From the NCBI GenBank assembly GCA_018399235.1, contig JAGYOX010000005.1, positions 1 through 52,676 of the forward strand: DNA of 52,676 nucleotides, written 5' to 3'. Below are positions 36,487 through 43,646 of this stretch, piece after piece. The notes below the pieces were generated by a model, which saw nothing but the letters and a program-made list of their open reading frames with translations, was not told where the DNA came from and ran no database searches. The first letter of the stretch is position 1. Each line of letters starts with the position of its first letter. Both the position numbers and the translations under genes were made by a program. This DNA is from Desulfobacterales bacterium (GTDB lineage Bacteria > Desulfobacterota > Desulfobacteria > Desulfobacterales > Desulfosalsimonadaceae).

Positions 36487-36559
36487 TGCCGGACCGAAAA
36501 CCGTCTTTTTGGCCTTCCTTGATCTTGACAAAAAATTCTGGTTTTCGTTTGGACACTAA

Positions 36560-36835
36560 CTAAAAAAAAGCCCATTTGATGTAGGCGATAAAGATGCCCC
36601 AGGCGATAATGCATCCCACATAGGGGACCCAGGCTCCCCGTTTTTTTGCCCGTCCATATTTATCAATCCCCCCTACTTTCGTATGGCAGGAAAAACATTC
36701 CTTTGCATCAATCGGCAGGTTGATAAAGCACTCGGGGCAGCGTTTAACCAGAGCTTTTTTTTGGTCTTCGCGGGTTAACTTCTTTTTAACCTGTTCGCCG
36801 GATTTTTCTGTTTTTTTACTGAACACTGTCACCAT
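36560..36835 (-). CDS. Zinc-ribbon membrane protein of unknown function
   Basis: The 91-residue product has a lysine-rich N-terminal part, two CxxC pairs (CPEC at about 33-36 and CFSC at about 48-51) that form a zinc ribbon, and one hydrophobic helix at the C-terminus (VPYVGCIIAWGIFIAYI). The ribbon would face the cytoplasm. It is on the minus strand after ppiD, 24 bases behind the ppiD stop in genomic position but upstream of nothing else on that strand; it may be co-transcribed with ppiD. No function is recognised. Confidence 0.75.
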   Translation of the reverse strand: MVTVFSKKTEKSGEQVKKKLTREDQKKALVKRCPECFINLPIDAKECFSCHTKVGGIDKYGRAKKRGAWVPYVGCIIAWGIFIAYIKWAFF

Positions 36836-36859
36836 TGAGGTCTTCCCCTCAATATTACG

Positions 36860-38758
36860 TTAGTCTATTAACTGTTCAGTTATTTCTATATCGCTTTTTT
36901 CTTTTAGTTGAGCAATCCAGTCATCCATATACCTGGACTGTTTCTGGCGTATCAGTTGTTTTGTTATATTGTCCTTTTCTTTTTTAAAAGTTTCCGGCTC
37001 AGGCAATTGTTTTTCAGCAAATCCAATCACATAAAACCCTTTTCGACCGTCTATCGGTGCCTCAGGGAAAGGCTCGGCGTCTGACAGGCTAAAAGCCGCA
37101 TCAATGACCGCCTGATCCCTGCCGATGTCGGGTATAGGTTGGTTACGGTTAAAAAAATCTGTCGTGTTTATTTCAATTGCCGCATTTTTACCGGCTTCTT
37201 TAATCGAATTAAAGGACTTGACGGTTTCTAAAAATTTCGCTGCTGCACTTTTGGCGGCATTTTTTTGTTCCTGCCGCTTCCAGTCCCTTGTGACTTTTTC
37301 GCGAACGGCTTCGAATTCCGGAATCTGCGCTTCCTGTTTTTCTATGACTTGAATCAGGTAAAATCCATCCTCCAGTTCCTTGATGTCGCTGACATCCATC
37401 AGGGGTAGTTTAAATGCCTCTTCTGCAAAGGCTTTGGCTTTTGATATGGATGCCGGTCCTTGGGTTTTTGTAAAAAAATCGGTAGTCTGAACAGAGATGT
37501 CGTCGCGGTCCCGGGTGTTTTTTATTAGATCATCCCCGGAAAAAGAGGTATTGTACAAAGAAATGGCTTCATCATAGGCCAAATTTTTGGCTTCCCCTCT
37601 AGCAAGGGTTTTACGGATTTTATCCTTAACCTCAGCCAGGGGCTTGACGCTTTCTTCGGTTTTCTCCTCAATCTTGATAATATGCCAGCCAAATCTTGTC
37701 CGGACCGGTTCGCTGATATCGCCCGACGCCATGGAAAACGCCTTGTCAGAAAAAGGCTTTACCATGTCACCCTTTTCAAAAGTGCCGAGATCCCCGCCTT
37801 TTTCCTTACTCGGGCCTTCAGAGTATTGTTCTGCCAATTCGGCAAAATCTTCACCTGCCTTAGCTTGTTCCATGATTTCCAGAGCCTTTTGCCGCTTTTT
37901 TGAAACCTCTTCCGGGCGCGCATCTTCAGCCAGTTTCAGCAGAATGTGGCGGGCGTGAACCGTTGCCGGCTGTTGATACTTTTTCTGGTTGTTGTCATAA
38001 TAAGCCTGAATATTCTCTTCAGGGATTTCAATTTTTGGCAGGTAATCCTCTATGGAAAATTTGACATATCTGGCCTTGATTTTTGGCTGGGTCTTATATG
38101 CCTCTTTGTGTTTATCGTAATAAGTTTTAAGCGCATCTTCATTAATACTTATGTCAGAAAAGGCTTTCGGCTCAAATACGGCATAATCAATTTTGATTTC
38201 TGAATTTTTCCAGTTGTACCATTCCTGAGCCTCGGCCGGTGAAACCTGAATGCCGCTGGCAACAACAGCTCTTAGTTTTTGTATGAGCATTGATTCCCCC
38301 TGGAGGGCTTCAAAGGCTTCAGGCGAGAGTCGGTTCTGATTTAATACCATTTTATATTGCCGCTGGTTAAAGCTGCCGTTTCTCTGAAACGCGGGGATGC
38401 TGGTGATGGTTTCAGCAAGTTCAGCAGGGGTGACCTGCAAATTATATTTTTCTGCCGTCTGGCGAAGCAATTCCGCTTCAATTACCTGGTTAATGGCCTG
38501 GCGCTTAACATTGAACATTTCAAGCATGTCATTGTCCAAACGATCTCCAAATTGTTGGCGGAGGCGGTCAATGATACTTTTATAGGTTTGTTGATATTCT
38601 CTTATGGAAATCGGCTCGCCGTTCACACTGGCGGCTTTGGTTATCCGCCCCCCATCAAAACCGCCTCCGGCATACATGAAAACAAACGCCAGAATGATTA
38701 TACCCAGAAGAATTTTGATTATCCAGGAGCCGGCGCTTTCCCGCATTTTACTGAGCAT
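36860..38758 (-). CDS. ppiD: Periplasmic folding chaperone PpiD (SurA N-domain, parvulin)
   Basis: PpiD is anchored in the inner membrane near SecYEG and helps newly exported proteins fold. The 632-residue protein has a short cytoplasmic N-terminus, one membrane helix (IIKILLGIIILAFVFMYAGGG, residues about 14-33), a SurA-type N-domain, and a parvulin domain (about residues 265-365) with VHARHILLKL and the FGWHIIKIEE end. A long helical C-terminal part follows. The length matches the family. Confidence 0.92.
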   Translation of the reverse strand: MLSKMRESAGSWIIKILLGIIILAFVFMYAGGGFDGGRITKAASVNGEPISIREYQQTYKSIIDRLRQQFGDRLDNDMLEMFNVKRQAINQVIEAELLRQTAEKYNLQVTPAELAETITSIPAFQRNGSFNQRQYKMVLNQNRLSPEAFEALQGESMLIQKLRAVVASGIQVSPAEAQEWYNWKNSEIKIDYAVFEPKAFSDISINEDALKTYYDKHKEAYKTQPKIKARYVKFSIEDYLPKIEIPEENIQAYYDNNQKKYQQPATVHARHILLKLAEDARPEEVSKKRQKALEIMEQAKAGEDFAELAEQYSEGPSKEKGGDLGTFEKGDMVKPFSDKAFSMASGDISEPVRTRFGWHIIKIEEKTEESVKPLAEVKDKIRKTLARGEAKNLAYDEAISLYNTSFSGDDLIKNTRDRDDISVQTTDFFTKTQGPASISKAKAFAEEAFKLPLMDVSDIKELEDGFYLIQVIEKQEAQIPEFEAVREKVTRDWKRQEQKNAAKSAAAKFLETVKSFNSIKEAGKNAAIEINTTDFFNRNQPIPDIGRDQAVIDAAFSLSDAEPFPEAPIDGRKGFYVIGFAEKQLPEPETFKKEKDNITKQLIRQKQSRYMDDWIAQLKEKSDIEITEQLID

Positions 38759-38967
38759 TAAATAGTCTCCTAATATTTATAGCTGATTTAATTTTTTAGC
38801 TGTATAAAGCCGGTTTGGCCAAAAGCTGCGAAATAATAGACAGTCGGCGCCAAACAGATTTTCTGTATTTCTAATGTCTATCTGATTTTTTGTCAATATA
38901 TTAAAGGCGTAATAGGTGCTTTAAATAATATTTACTTCATTCCATATTTAAAGTTCCGTTATTGTGG

Positions 38968-38992
38968 TTTCGAGCGCCAGCGAGAAATCTTT
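38968..38992 (+). repeat. Second copy of the 25-base REP-like arm
   Basis: TTTCGAGCGCCAGCGAGAAA followed by TCTTT is identical to the reverse complement of 31282-31306. It lies in the 325-base gap between ppiD and tRNA-Ala, alone and without the partner arm seen at the first locus. The rest of this gap is AT-rich and holds the tRNA promoter; I see no gene in it. Confidence 0.8.
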
Positions 38993-39039
38993 TATTTGAA
39001 GCTTTCTCTTCTACGAAGCCATCAATTTTAAAATTAGGG

Positions 39040-39068
39040 TTGACATCAAAAGCTCATTTTATTAAATT
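39040..39068 (+). promoter_or_regulatory. Promoter of tRNA-Ala
   Basis: TTGACA at 39040-39045 is followed after 17 bases by TAAATT at 39063-39068. The expected transcript start near 39075 lies about 12 bases before the tRNA. Confidence 0.65.
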
Positions 39069-39086
39069 CCCTCATCATTTTTAAAC

Positions 39087-39162
<76 letters not shown>

Positions 39163-39249
39163 CTCATCTAATAAAATCAATAACTTACACGCCAAAATAA
39201 GCCAATGTGACCATAAGAATAACCAACCTTGAAATACGGTTTAAGGCAT

Positions 39250-39286
39250 AAAAAAAGCCGGCCCCCTGATTCAGGGACCGGCTTTA
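39250..39286 (-). terminator. Terminator at the left end of the island
   Basis: On the minus strand AAAGCCGGTCCCTGAATCAG is followed by GGGGGCCGGC and a run of seven T. The stem is long with one mismatch. It ends the leftward transcript after the gene at 39304 and prevents reading into tRNA-Ala from the opposite side. Confidence 0.85.
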
Positions 39287-39303
39287 ACTTCCGATCATCC
39301 ATA

Positions 39304-39609
39304 TCAATCCACGGTGTTTAACCGCCACAACTCTTTATAATCCGCGATCACCATTTCCTTGCAAGGCCGTGGAAGTTCCTCAAAGGTGATCCGGTGGCCC
39401 AGGTGATCCGATTTTGGGCGGTCAATGATTTCTCTATAGGAATCAAATATATTAACCCCGTTCGGTTTCATGTAGTCGATTGACATGGATCTCACATCGC
39501 AACGTCCATTCCGGCCCTTGTAATTGCCGGTATAAACCACGGTGTACCGATCATCAGTTTTGCCGCCATTGTCATAAACCCGGACATACTGAGGCACCCC
39601 ATCCGGCAT
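39304..39609 (-). CDS. Island protein of unknown function
   Basis: The 101-residue product contains VRVYDNGGKTDDRYTVVYTG, a pattern I associate with small proteins of unknown role in other integrative elements, and the C-terminal GHRITFEELPRPCKEMVIADY segment. The ATG at 39609 is the first start codon in the frame, but the frame is open for twelve more codons upstream (reading NGERINKFM before it) without any start codon or Shine-Dalgarno. The N-terminus may therefore be altered or the gene may depend on the overlapping upstream gene. It is the last gene before the left terminator. Confidence 0.65.
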   Translation of the reverse strand: MPDGVPQYVRVYDNGGKTDDRYTVVYTGNYKGRNGRCDVRSMSIDYMKPNGVNIFDSYREIIDRPKSDHLGHRITFEELPRPCKEMVIADYKELWRLNTVD

Positions 39610-39613
39610 AAAT

Positions 39614-39847
39614 TTATTGATGCGTTCGCCGTTGACACTCTGAAATCAGAACCCCCTGAACCTCATTTATGGCTTGAATAGAGGTCCCGGTTGATGCCTC
39701 CTCTGTCGCATCAGTATGAATGGTTAATTCAAAAATTAAGTCATTAAATGAATCCAATGGGCGGAGCGCATTTTCAATTAACATATCCAAAAAACACGGA
39801 TAGAAATTAAGCTGCTCCACTTTGCTTTTTTGCTTTTTTTCTGGCAT
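39614..39847 (-). CDS. Small acidic island protein of unknown function
   Basis: The start at 39847 is set by GAGGAGG seven bases upstream and gives 77 residues beginning MPEKKQKSKVEQLNFYPCF. The rest is acidic and probably helical (ENALRPLDSFNDLIFELTIH), without motifs I recognise. The frame stays open back to 39964, but that stretch is the structured element at 39861-39943 and has no good start. Its stop lies four bases before the next start. Confidence 0.65.
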   Translation of the reverse strand: MPEKKQKSKVEQLNFYPCFLDMLIENALRPLDSFNDLIFELTIHTDATEEASTGTSIQAINEVQGVLISECQRRTHQ

Positions 39848-39860
39848 TGGGCACCTCCTC

Positions 39861-39943
39861 AAAAAAAAGCGCCCAGGAAGTGATGAGGGCCACCACAGCC
39901 CACCCGGTCCTTGCGGATACCGGCTTCCCGAGCGCTTTTTTTT
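39861..39943 (-). ncRNA. Candidate structured RNA in front of the small island gene
   Basis: The two ends are a perfect inverted repeat, AAAAAAAAGCGC and GCGCTTTTTTTT (12 bases). Inside, GGAAG pairs with CTTCC. On the minus strand the centre can form two further hairpins: CCGGTATCC-GCAA-GGACCGG, closed by a GNRA tetraloop, and GGGC-TGTGGTG-GCCC. Together this is a three-way junction on a terminator-like stem, placed 13 bases before the start codon at 39847. It could be a small RNA with its own terminator or a leader that controls the gene. The fold is seen by hand pairing only; the role is inference. Confidence 0.6.
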
Positions 39944-40134
39944 AATCAAATAAAAATAGATCATCCGGTGATCCTTCCGGTGGTGGTTTTAATCAATTTC
40001 AGGATACCACGGGGCAGGGTACAGTCAAGAAAAAATCAGGCTTATATAATATGTGCCATCGGCAGCCCCTCGTCTAATATATCACAAAAAAACACGTAGA
40101 CCGGGGCAGGTTTGGGGTTCGGTGAGGGGTTTTT

Positions 40135-40148
40135 TTGACAATTGTCAA
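40135..40148. promoter_or_regulatory. Palindrome with ACAATTGT core, site 1
   Basis: TTGACAATTGTCAA is a 14-base perfect palindrome. It is the first of four palindromes with the core ACAATTGT within 0.95 kb of the island's left end and could be an operator. Confidence 0.5.
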
Positions 40149-40206
40149 TATTTTTAAAAACTTAACGGGGATTTGGGACCAATTGGACCCAAATTTTACC
40201 CGGTGA

Positions 40207-40486
40207 GTTTACGAGTCAAAACGAGTGTGTTTTGCCCCTCTTCTATATATTGTCATTTTATTTATCATTTATTTTTTATTGACAGTTTTTATGCGTAGAG
40301 CTAGACGACTCGTAAAAACTCGTAGACTCGTTCATTATTTGTATCAATTTGTATGTATTAATTGTCTTTTTTGGGGTTATAAGTGCCAAAAAAAAGCCAA
40401 AGAACTTTCCGCTATCTTATATATTTTGTGACATTTTTTTTTAACAATATGGTTTTTGACTCCCCAAACTCGTTAGACTCGTAAAC
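40207..40486. repeat. Clustered ACTCGT repeats, candidate replication origin
   Basis: Seven copies of ACTCGT lie in three clusters: two inverted copies at 40211 and 40221, three at 40308, 40318 and 40326, and two at 40468 and 40477. Spacing within clusters is 8-10 bases. The outer clusters share an 11-base inverted repeat (GTTTACGAGTC at 40207 and GACTCGTAAAC at 40476). The stretch is AT-rich, lacks a convincing gene between 39965 and 40707, and belongs to an island that encodes a primase-helicase. These are features of an iteron-type origin; replication itself is inference. Confidence 0.6.
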
Positions 40487-40617
40487 ACATCAAAATTTGA
40501 CGCACTGAGAGGCTACACAGCAGCCGTTTTTACACTTGATAGAGTGTAGGCATTAAGACATGAGTCCGGCGATCGGGTTTTTTGAGTATAAAAAAATAGA
40601 TGCTTCAACTGTTGGCG

Positions 40618-40635
40618 TGTGAACAATTGTTCACA
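40618..40635. promoter_or_regulatory. Palindrome with ACAATTGT core, site 2
   Basis: TGTGAACAATTGTTCACA is an 18-base perfect palindrome. It lies seven bases before the terminator-like palindrome at 40642 and resembles the palindrome at 41038 (TGTTCACAATTGTGAACA). Confidence 0.55.
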
Positions 40636-40641
40636 AATTGA

Positions 40642-40683
40642 ACTTAAAAAGGGGTATTACAATTGTAACACCCCTTTTTAAGT
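40642..40683. terminator. Bidirectional terminator of the leftward island operon
   Basis: ACTTAAAAAGGGGT at 40642-40655 pairs with ACCCCTTTTTAAGT at 40670-40683, and the inner part TTACAATTGTAA is itself a palindrome. A T run follows the GC stem on both strands. It lies 24 bases after the stop of the gene at 40708, so it should end the main island transcript. Confidence 0.8.
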
Positions 40684-40707
40684 CAATGAATATATGTGAT
40701 CGATTAG

Positions 40708-41022
40708 TCAGTTATTTTGCATGGCATCCACAAGCCCCTGGCGGAAGGTGTGATCTGCGTCCATGTCAAGATCGTTTTTATTGTTGGTATCTGCGGCCGT
40801 CATGCCGTTTTTCAGTTTCCGGTATTGCTCTACACTGACACCAGACCGGACCACCTCGGCAAAAGGTTTATACGCCTTTTCTCCGAAATGGATTTTCGCA
40901 AATTTTAACAAGCGCTCCTGCTCCACATGCGCCGATGCTTCGGATTCAATCGCCTTTGTCAGTTCAGGAAAGGAACTCCGTAAATCTTCAAGCGTCTGGA
41001 TTTCTTTAATTTTTTGTGTCAT
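40708..41022 (-). CDS. Island protein of unknown function, 104 residues
   Basis: The product is probably helical, with an acidic start (IQTLEDLRSSFPELTKAIES) and a middle part GEKAYKPFAEVVRSGVSVEQYRKLK that could be a short helical domain. No motif is recognised. The ATG at 41022 has GGAG seven bases upstream and overlaps the stop of the preceding gene by four bases (ATGA). An 18-base palindrome (41038-41055) lies just before the ribosome binding site and could act as operator or RNA hairpin. Confidence 0.7.
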   Translation of the reverse strand: MTQKIKEIQTLEDLRSSFPELTKAIESEASAHVEQERLLKFAKIHFGEKAYKPFAEVVRSGVSVEQYRKLKNGMTAADTNNKNDLDMDADHTFRQGLVDAMQNN

Positions 41023-41231
41023 TTTAAATCTCCGTTTTGTTCACAATTGTGAACATTAAGGTTCGGCCGGAAAATCGCCAGCAATAAAAGATAATATCCT
41101 ATGAGATCAATCTCCGGTTCTGGCTCTCTGACCTGCTCATACTGGCATCCAGTGCAATCCCAGCCCTTTGAATTGCTTCGGGCTTCTCTATCCAAGCACT
41201 GCCGATAATAGGGGCAGTCAAAATTTCGCAC
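41019..41231 (-). CDS. Small cysteine-rich island protein
   Basis: The 70-residue product has two cysteine pairs, CPYYRQC near the start and CTGC near residue 28, which suggests a small metal-binding knuckle. A hydrophobic stretch (LIGYYLLLLAIF) follows. The GTG at 41231 is the start. The gene overlaps the next gene downstream by four bases, which argues that both are real and co-translated. Function unknown. Confidence 0.6.
   Translation of the reverse strand: MRNFDCPYYRQCLDREARSNSKGWDCTGCQYEQVREPEPEIDLIGYYLLLLAIFRPNLNVHNCEQNGDLK
41038..41055. promoter_or_regulatory. Palindrome with ACAATTGT core, site 4
   Basis: TGTTCACAATTGTGAACA is an 18-base perfect palindrome located inside the 3' end of the cysteine-rich gene and 16 bases before the start at 41022. 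It shares its core with sites at 40135, 40618 and 40659. Confidence 0.5.
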
Positions 41232-41304
41232 ATCAAAAAAATACCTTTCATATTCTTTGAGTATAGATAGCCTATAAATGATTATTCAATGTCGGCACCA
41301 TGCC

Positions 41305-42006
41305 TTACTTTCCATCATGGGGGCGATACCTGGCTCCATGATCAACATACTCCTCCCCGACAAGCTTGTGCCAGGCATATTGCTCGTTTTCCGGGCTCAA
41401 GGAAAGCGCCACCCCTGTAGGACCACAAGGGGCATTGATTTCGAATTGAAGATCGCGCCAGCGTTTAACAAATTCTTGGCGGATGTCCACGGCGGCCGCC
41501 TCCTTGAACATAAAAAAATCAGGATTTTTGAGCTTATTAATTTCCGTTTCCAATTCTCGAATTTGGCTTTCAATGGCCCGCCGATCCACTTGATTTTGAT
41601 GTGCCGTTACCGCATCGTCAAAATTCAACAACTCGGCGGCCGCCTGGATTTCTTCAAAAGAGATATAGACGGGAAGATCATCAAGCGCCCACGTCGCCTC
41701 GAACGGGTTTGTATCTTCTGCCTGAAACTCTTTTAAAATCTCCCCCAGTTTTTCAATGCGGGTGGCTTGGTATGCCTCCCACTGCTTCTTTAACCGGACC
41801 AATAAATTTTTTTTCTGCAGCGGGCGGTTTTCGATCTCATTTCGATATTGTTTAAGGCGCCGCCGCTCTTCGGTCAAACGTTCAAGCTTGATGTAATCAT
41901 CAACCCATTCATATCCACAAAGCATGCTGTATAAGTGCGGTTTGGTTCGGATCGGCGTCTCATCTTTCATGTTGTGTGAAGCACTATCATAGATATATTC
42001 TTGCAT
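41305..42006 (-). CDS. Coiled-coil island protein of unknown function
   Basis: The 233-residue product is rich in E, K, R and Q. It has two likely coiled-coil regions (about residues 35-90, with YIKLERLTEERRRLKQYRNE, and about 140-165, with RRAIESQIRELETEINKLKN). The ends have no known motif. AGGAGG precedes the ATG at 42006, nine bases after the upstream gene. Nothing in the sequence points to an enzyme; a structural or interaction role is likely but unproven. Confidence 0.75.
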   Translation of the reverse strand: MQEYIYDSASHNMKDETPIRTKPHLYSMLCGYEWVDDYIKLERLTEERRRLKQYRNEIENRPLQKKNLLVRLKKQWEAYQATRIEKLGEILKEFQAEDTNPFEATWALDDLPVYISFEEIQAAAELLNFDDAVTAHQNQVDRRAIESQIRELETEINKLKNPDFFMFKEAAAVDIRQEFVKRWRDLQFEINAPCGPTGVALSLSPENEQYAWHKLVGEEYVDHGARYRPHDGK

Positions 42007-42015
42007 TGAAACCTC

Positions 42016-42405
42016 CTATTCACCCATTTTCATTTTGACGGAACGAGAAAGTCTTCGTTGAACGGGTTCTGGAGAAGAAACTTTAACCGCTAATTTCTTT
42101 TCCTTTTCGACACGCGCCACGAATTCCGCATATTCTCTTGGATGGTGGCTTTTCGCCATCATCATGGCTTTGGATTGATCTGTCACGTTATATTTATACA
42201 TAATATCCTTGACCTTCTGCTCAAAATCGCCGCGCCGCGCCTTTAACAGAGGATTCATGCTAAGAGATTGTGCCTCTCCCGCTTTCAACCTTTTTAAATA
42301 ATCCTCGTGAGCTCCTGGATACATCCGGGCAATTTTCGAAATACCCTGGGCCAGCGTCCCGCCAGTGTCGTCGATATACTGTTTCAATCGGTCTTCAAAC
42401 TTCAT
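42016..42405 (-). CDS. Island protein of unknown function, 129 residues
   Basis: The start at 42405 is chosen because GAGGTG lies six bases upstream and the protein then begins MKFEDRLKQYIDDTGGTLAQ; the frame is open to 42501 but without support. The product is helical and basic toward the C-terminus (RRLSRSVKMKMGE). It contains GISKIARMYPGAHEDYLKRL, which has no family I recognise. It is followed after nine bases by the coiled-coil gene. Confidence 0.7.
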   Translation of the reverse strand: MKFEDRLKQYIDDTGGTLAQGISKIARMYPGAHEDYLKRLKAGEAQSLSMNPLLKARRGDFEQKVKDIMYKYNVTDQSKAMMMAKSHHPREYAEFVARVEKEKKLAVKVSSPEPVQRRLSRSVKMKMGE

Positions 42406-42444
42406 TTTTTTCACCTCATCAATAAAGTTAATTTTTTTTATTGA

Positions 42445-42470
42445 CGGGAAGCCCTGGAGGAGGCTTCCCG
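42445..42470. other. Stem-loop before the 129-residue gene
   Basis: CGGGAAGCC and GGCTTCCCG form a nine-base perfect stem with an eight-base loop. It lies between the excisionase-like gene and the gene starting at 42405. On the plus strand it is followed by CCTTTT; on the minus strand no T run follows. It could be an attenuator or RNA stabiliser in the island operon. Confidence 0.5.
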
Positions 42471-42568
42471 CCTTTTCAAGGAGCGTCTCATAAAAATACA
42501 AGACATATCTATTTCATAACACATTATCGTCAAAGCGCTGCTACGGGGGCAAAGTAGGCAAAAATTTT

Positions 42569-42778
42569 TTACAATTTTTCATAACTCCAACAATTTTCAA
42601 TTTCCCGGCGCTCAAATTCATCAACATCAATAGAGCGGATACGGAAACCTTTTCGGCGTCCCGTGCGGATAAATGGCAGCCTGCCATCTTCTAACATCCG
42701 GTAAACGCTGGCTGGATGGCACCCCAGGCGCTCGGCCACCACAGAAACAGTTAACATACGGCTTTTTTGCTTTTTCAT
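42569..42778 (-). CDS. Excisionase-like helix-turn-helix protein
   Basis: The 69-residue product matches the excisionase/MerR-like DNA-binding pattern: LTVSVVAERLGCHPASVYRML, then RLPFIRTGRRKGFRIRSIDVDEFE. Such proteins act as excision factors or regulators of integrated elements. The ATG at 42778 overlaps the upstream stop as ATGA and has AAAGGA before it, so the pair is translationally coupled. A TTG two codons upstream is less likely. Confidence 0.8.
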   Translation of the reverse strand: MKKQKSRMLTVSVVAERLGCHPASVYRMLEDGRLPFIRTGRRKGFRIRSIDVDEFERREIENCWSYEKL

Positions 42779-43188
42779 AGACAATTTTCCTTTTTAAAAA
42801 ATCGATCCCGGTATCCGTATGCCGACCGTAAAGAAAGGTTTAAATGACTGGCTATTTCTTTGATCGACACCTGTAGGGAATAAAGCAAACAGAACGCCAT
42901 GACTTCCCGATAAGACAGCTTTACTTTAGCGAGCGACGTTCCGGTTCGACCTGAAAATTTTTTACTGCATGCCGGGCACCTGACAAGCTGACCAGAACAA
43001 AAATTTTGATAAGCTTTGCTGTTCTTTGGCAACTCAACCCTACACCATGGACAAAAATAGCCGTCTGGGTGCAAAACATCCAGGATGTATAACCGACTGG
43101 CAGCCTCATCCAGCAGATCGCACGAAAAACCCGATCCGATAAGTATTCCGAGTTCGTTGCTAATATGCGTCAACCGTCCTGATTTCAT
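42775..43188 (-). CDS. Zinc-ribbon and helix-turn-helix protein
   Basis: The 137-residue product has two CxxC pairs, CPWC and CPAC, about 27 residues apart, followed by KFSGRTGTSLAKVKLSYREV and a helix-turn-helix (VSIKEIASHLNLSLRSAYGY). This order resembles the N-terminal part of IS1595-type transposases, but the catalytic domain is missing and there are no terminal repeats. It is therefore more likely a stand-alone DNA-binding protein. I use the ATG at 43188; a GTG at 43230 would add 14 residues but has no Shine-Dalgarno. Confidence 0.7.
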   Translation of the reverse strand: MKSGRLTHISNELGILIGSGFSCDLLDEAASRLYILDVLHPDGYFCPWCRVELPKNSKAYQNFCSGQLVRCPACSKKFSGRTGTSLAKVKLSYREVMAFCLLYSLQVSIKEIASHLNLSLRSAYGYRDRFFKKENCL

Positions 43189-43325
43189 AGATATTTTCCG
43201 AGTTTCCGCTGTTTTGAGTTTTAGTTTCACAGTCTAAAAACATGGTGTGATGACCCCTGTTAAACAGAAGCTCGCGAGAGAACCTATTGCTAAGGCCGCA
43301 ACTGTCAAGCCTTTTGGACCATTGG

Positions 43326-43646
43326 CTACCCAGCCACATCCAATAAACACGCAATCGCGGACAATCGGACATCCAAACCATAGCCGGCGCTGCGCTTTTT
43401 ACCCGGTGAATCGGGCAAGGTATATTCAACGGTACCGCGTAACCCCACCCATATTTCATCAATCAGCAGAACCTTTTCAAAGTCGATGGTGACACCATTC
43501 TCTAATATTGCCATATAGCGCCATTCGTCGCGGGCAGCCTTACGAAGAACTGGCGGATATTCCCGAAGGATTGCATCTTCATATCGCCGCTGTTCTAAGT
43601 CATCGAAGTTCTCATCTGATTTTTTAAAGTTAATTGCTGGTGTCAT
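43326..43646 (-). CDS. Island protein of unknown function, 106 residues
   Basis: The start at 43646 has GGAGG six bases upstream. The product begins MTPAINFKKSDENFDDLEQR and is mixed alpha/beta (VTIDFEKVLLIDEIWVGLRG), ending in a hydrophobic stretch. No motif is recognised. It overlaps the end of the preceding gene by 17 bases. The frame is open further upstream, but that part lies inside the preceding gene. Confidence 0.7.
   Translation of the reverse strand: MTPAINFKKSDENFDDLEQRRYEDAILREYPPVLRKAARDEWRYMAILENGVTIDFEKVLLIDEIWVGLRGTVEYTLPDSPGKKRSAGYGLDVRLSAIACLLDVAG

Noticed and set aside
40225-40431. Plus-strand open frame of 68 codons in the ACTCGT repeat region
   Set aside because: It has no Shine-Dalgarno, runs against all island genes, and its sequence is explained by the AT-rich repeats.
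40207-40486. Possible CRISPR array
   Set aside because: The ACTCGT units are only six bases, spacing is 8-10 bases and orientation changes, which does not fit repeats and spacers; no cas gene is present.
42775-43188. Insertion sequence call for the transposase-like zinc-ribbon protein
   Set aside because: There is no catalytic domain, no terminal inverted repeats and no target duplication; the gene is embedded in the island operon.
43160-43462. Minus-strand frame of 100 codons between two island genes
   Set aside because: It overlaps the well-supported gene at 43326-43646 by more than 130 bases and has no good start; the composition does not look like protein.
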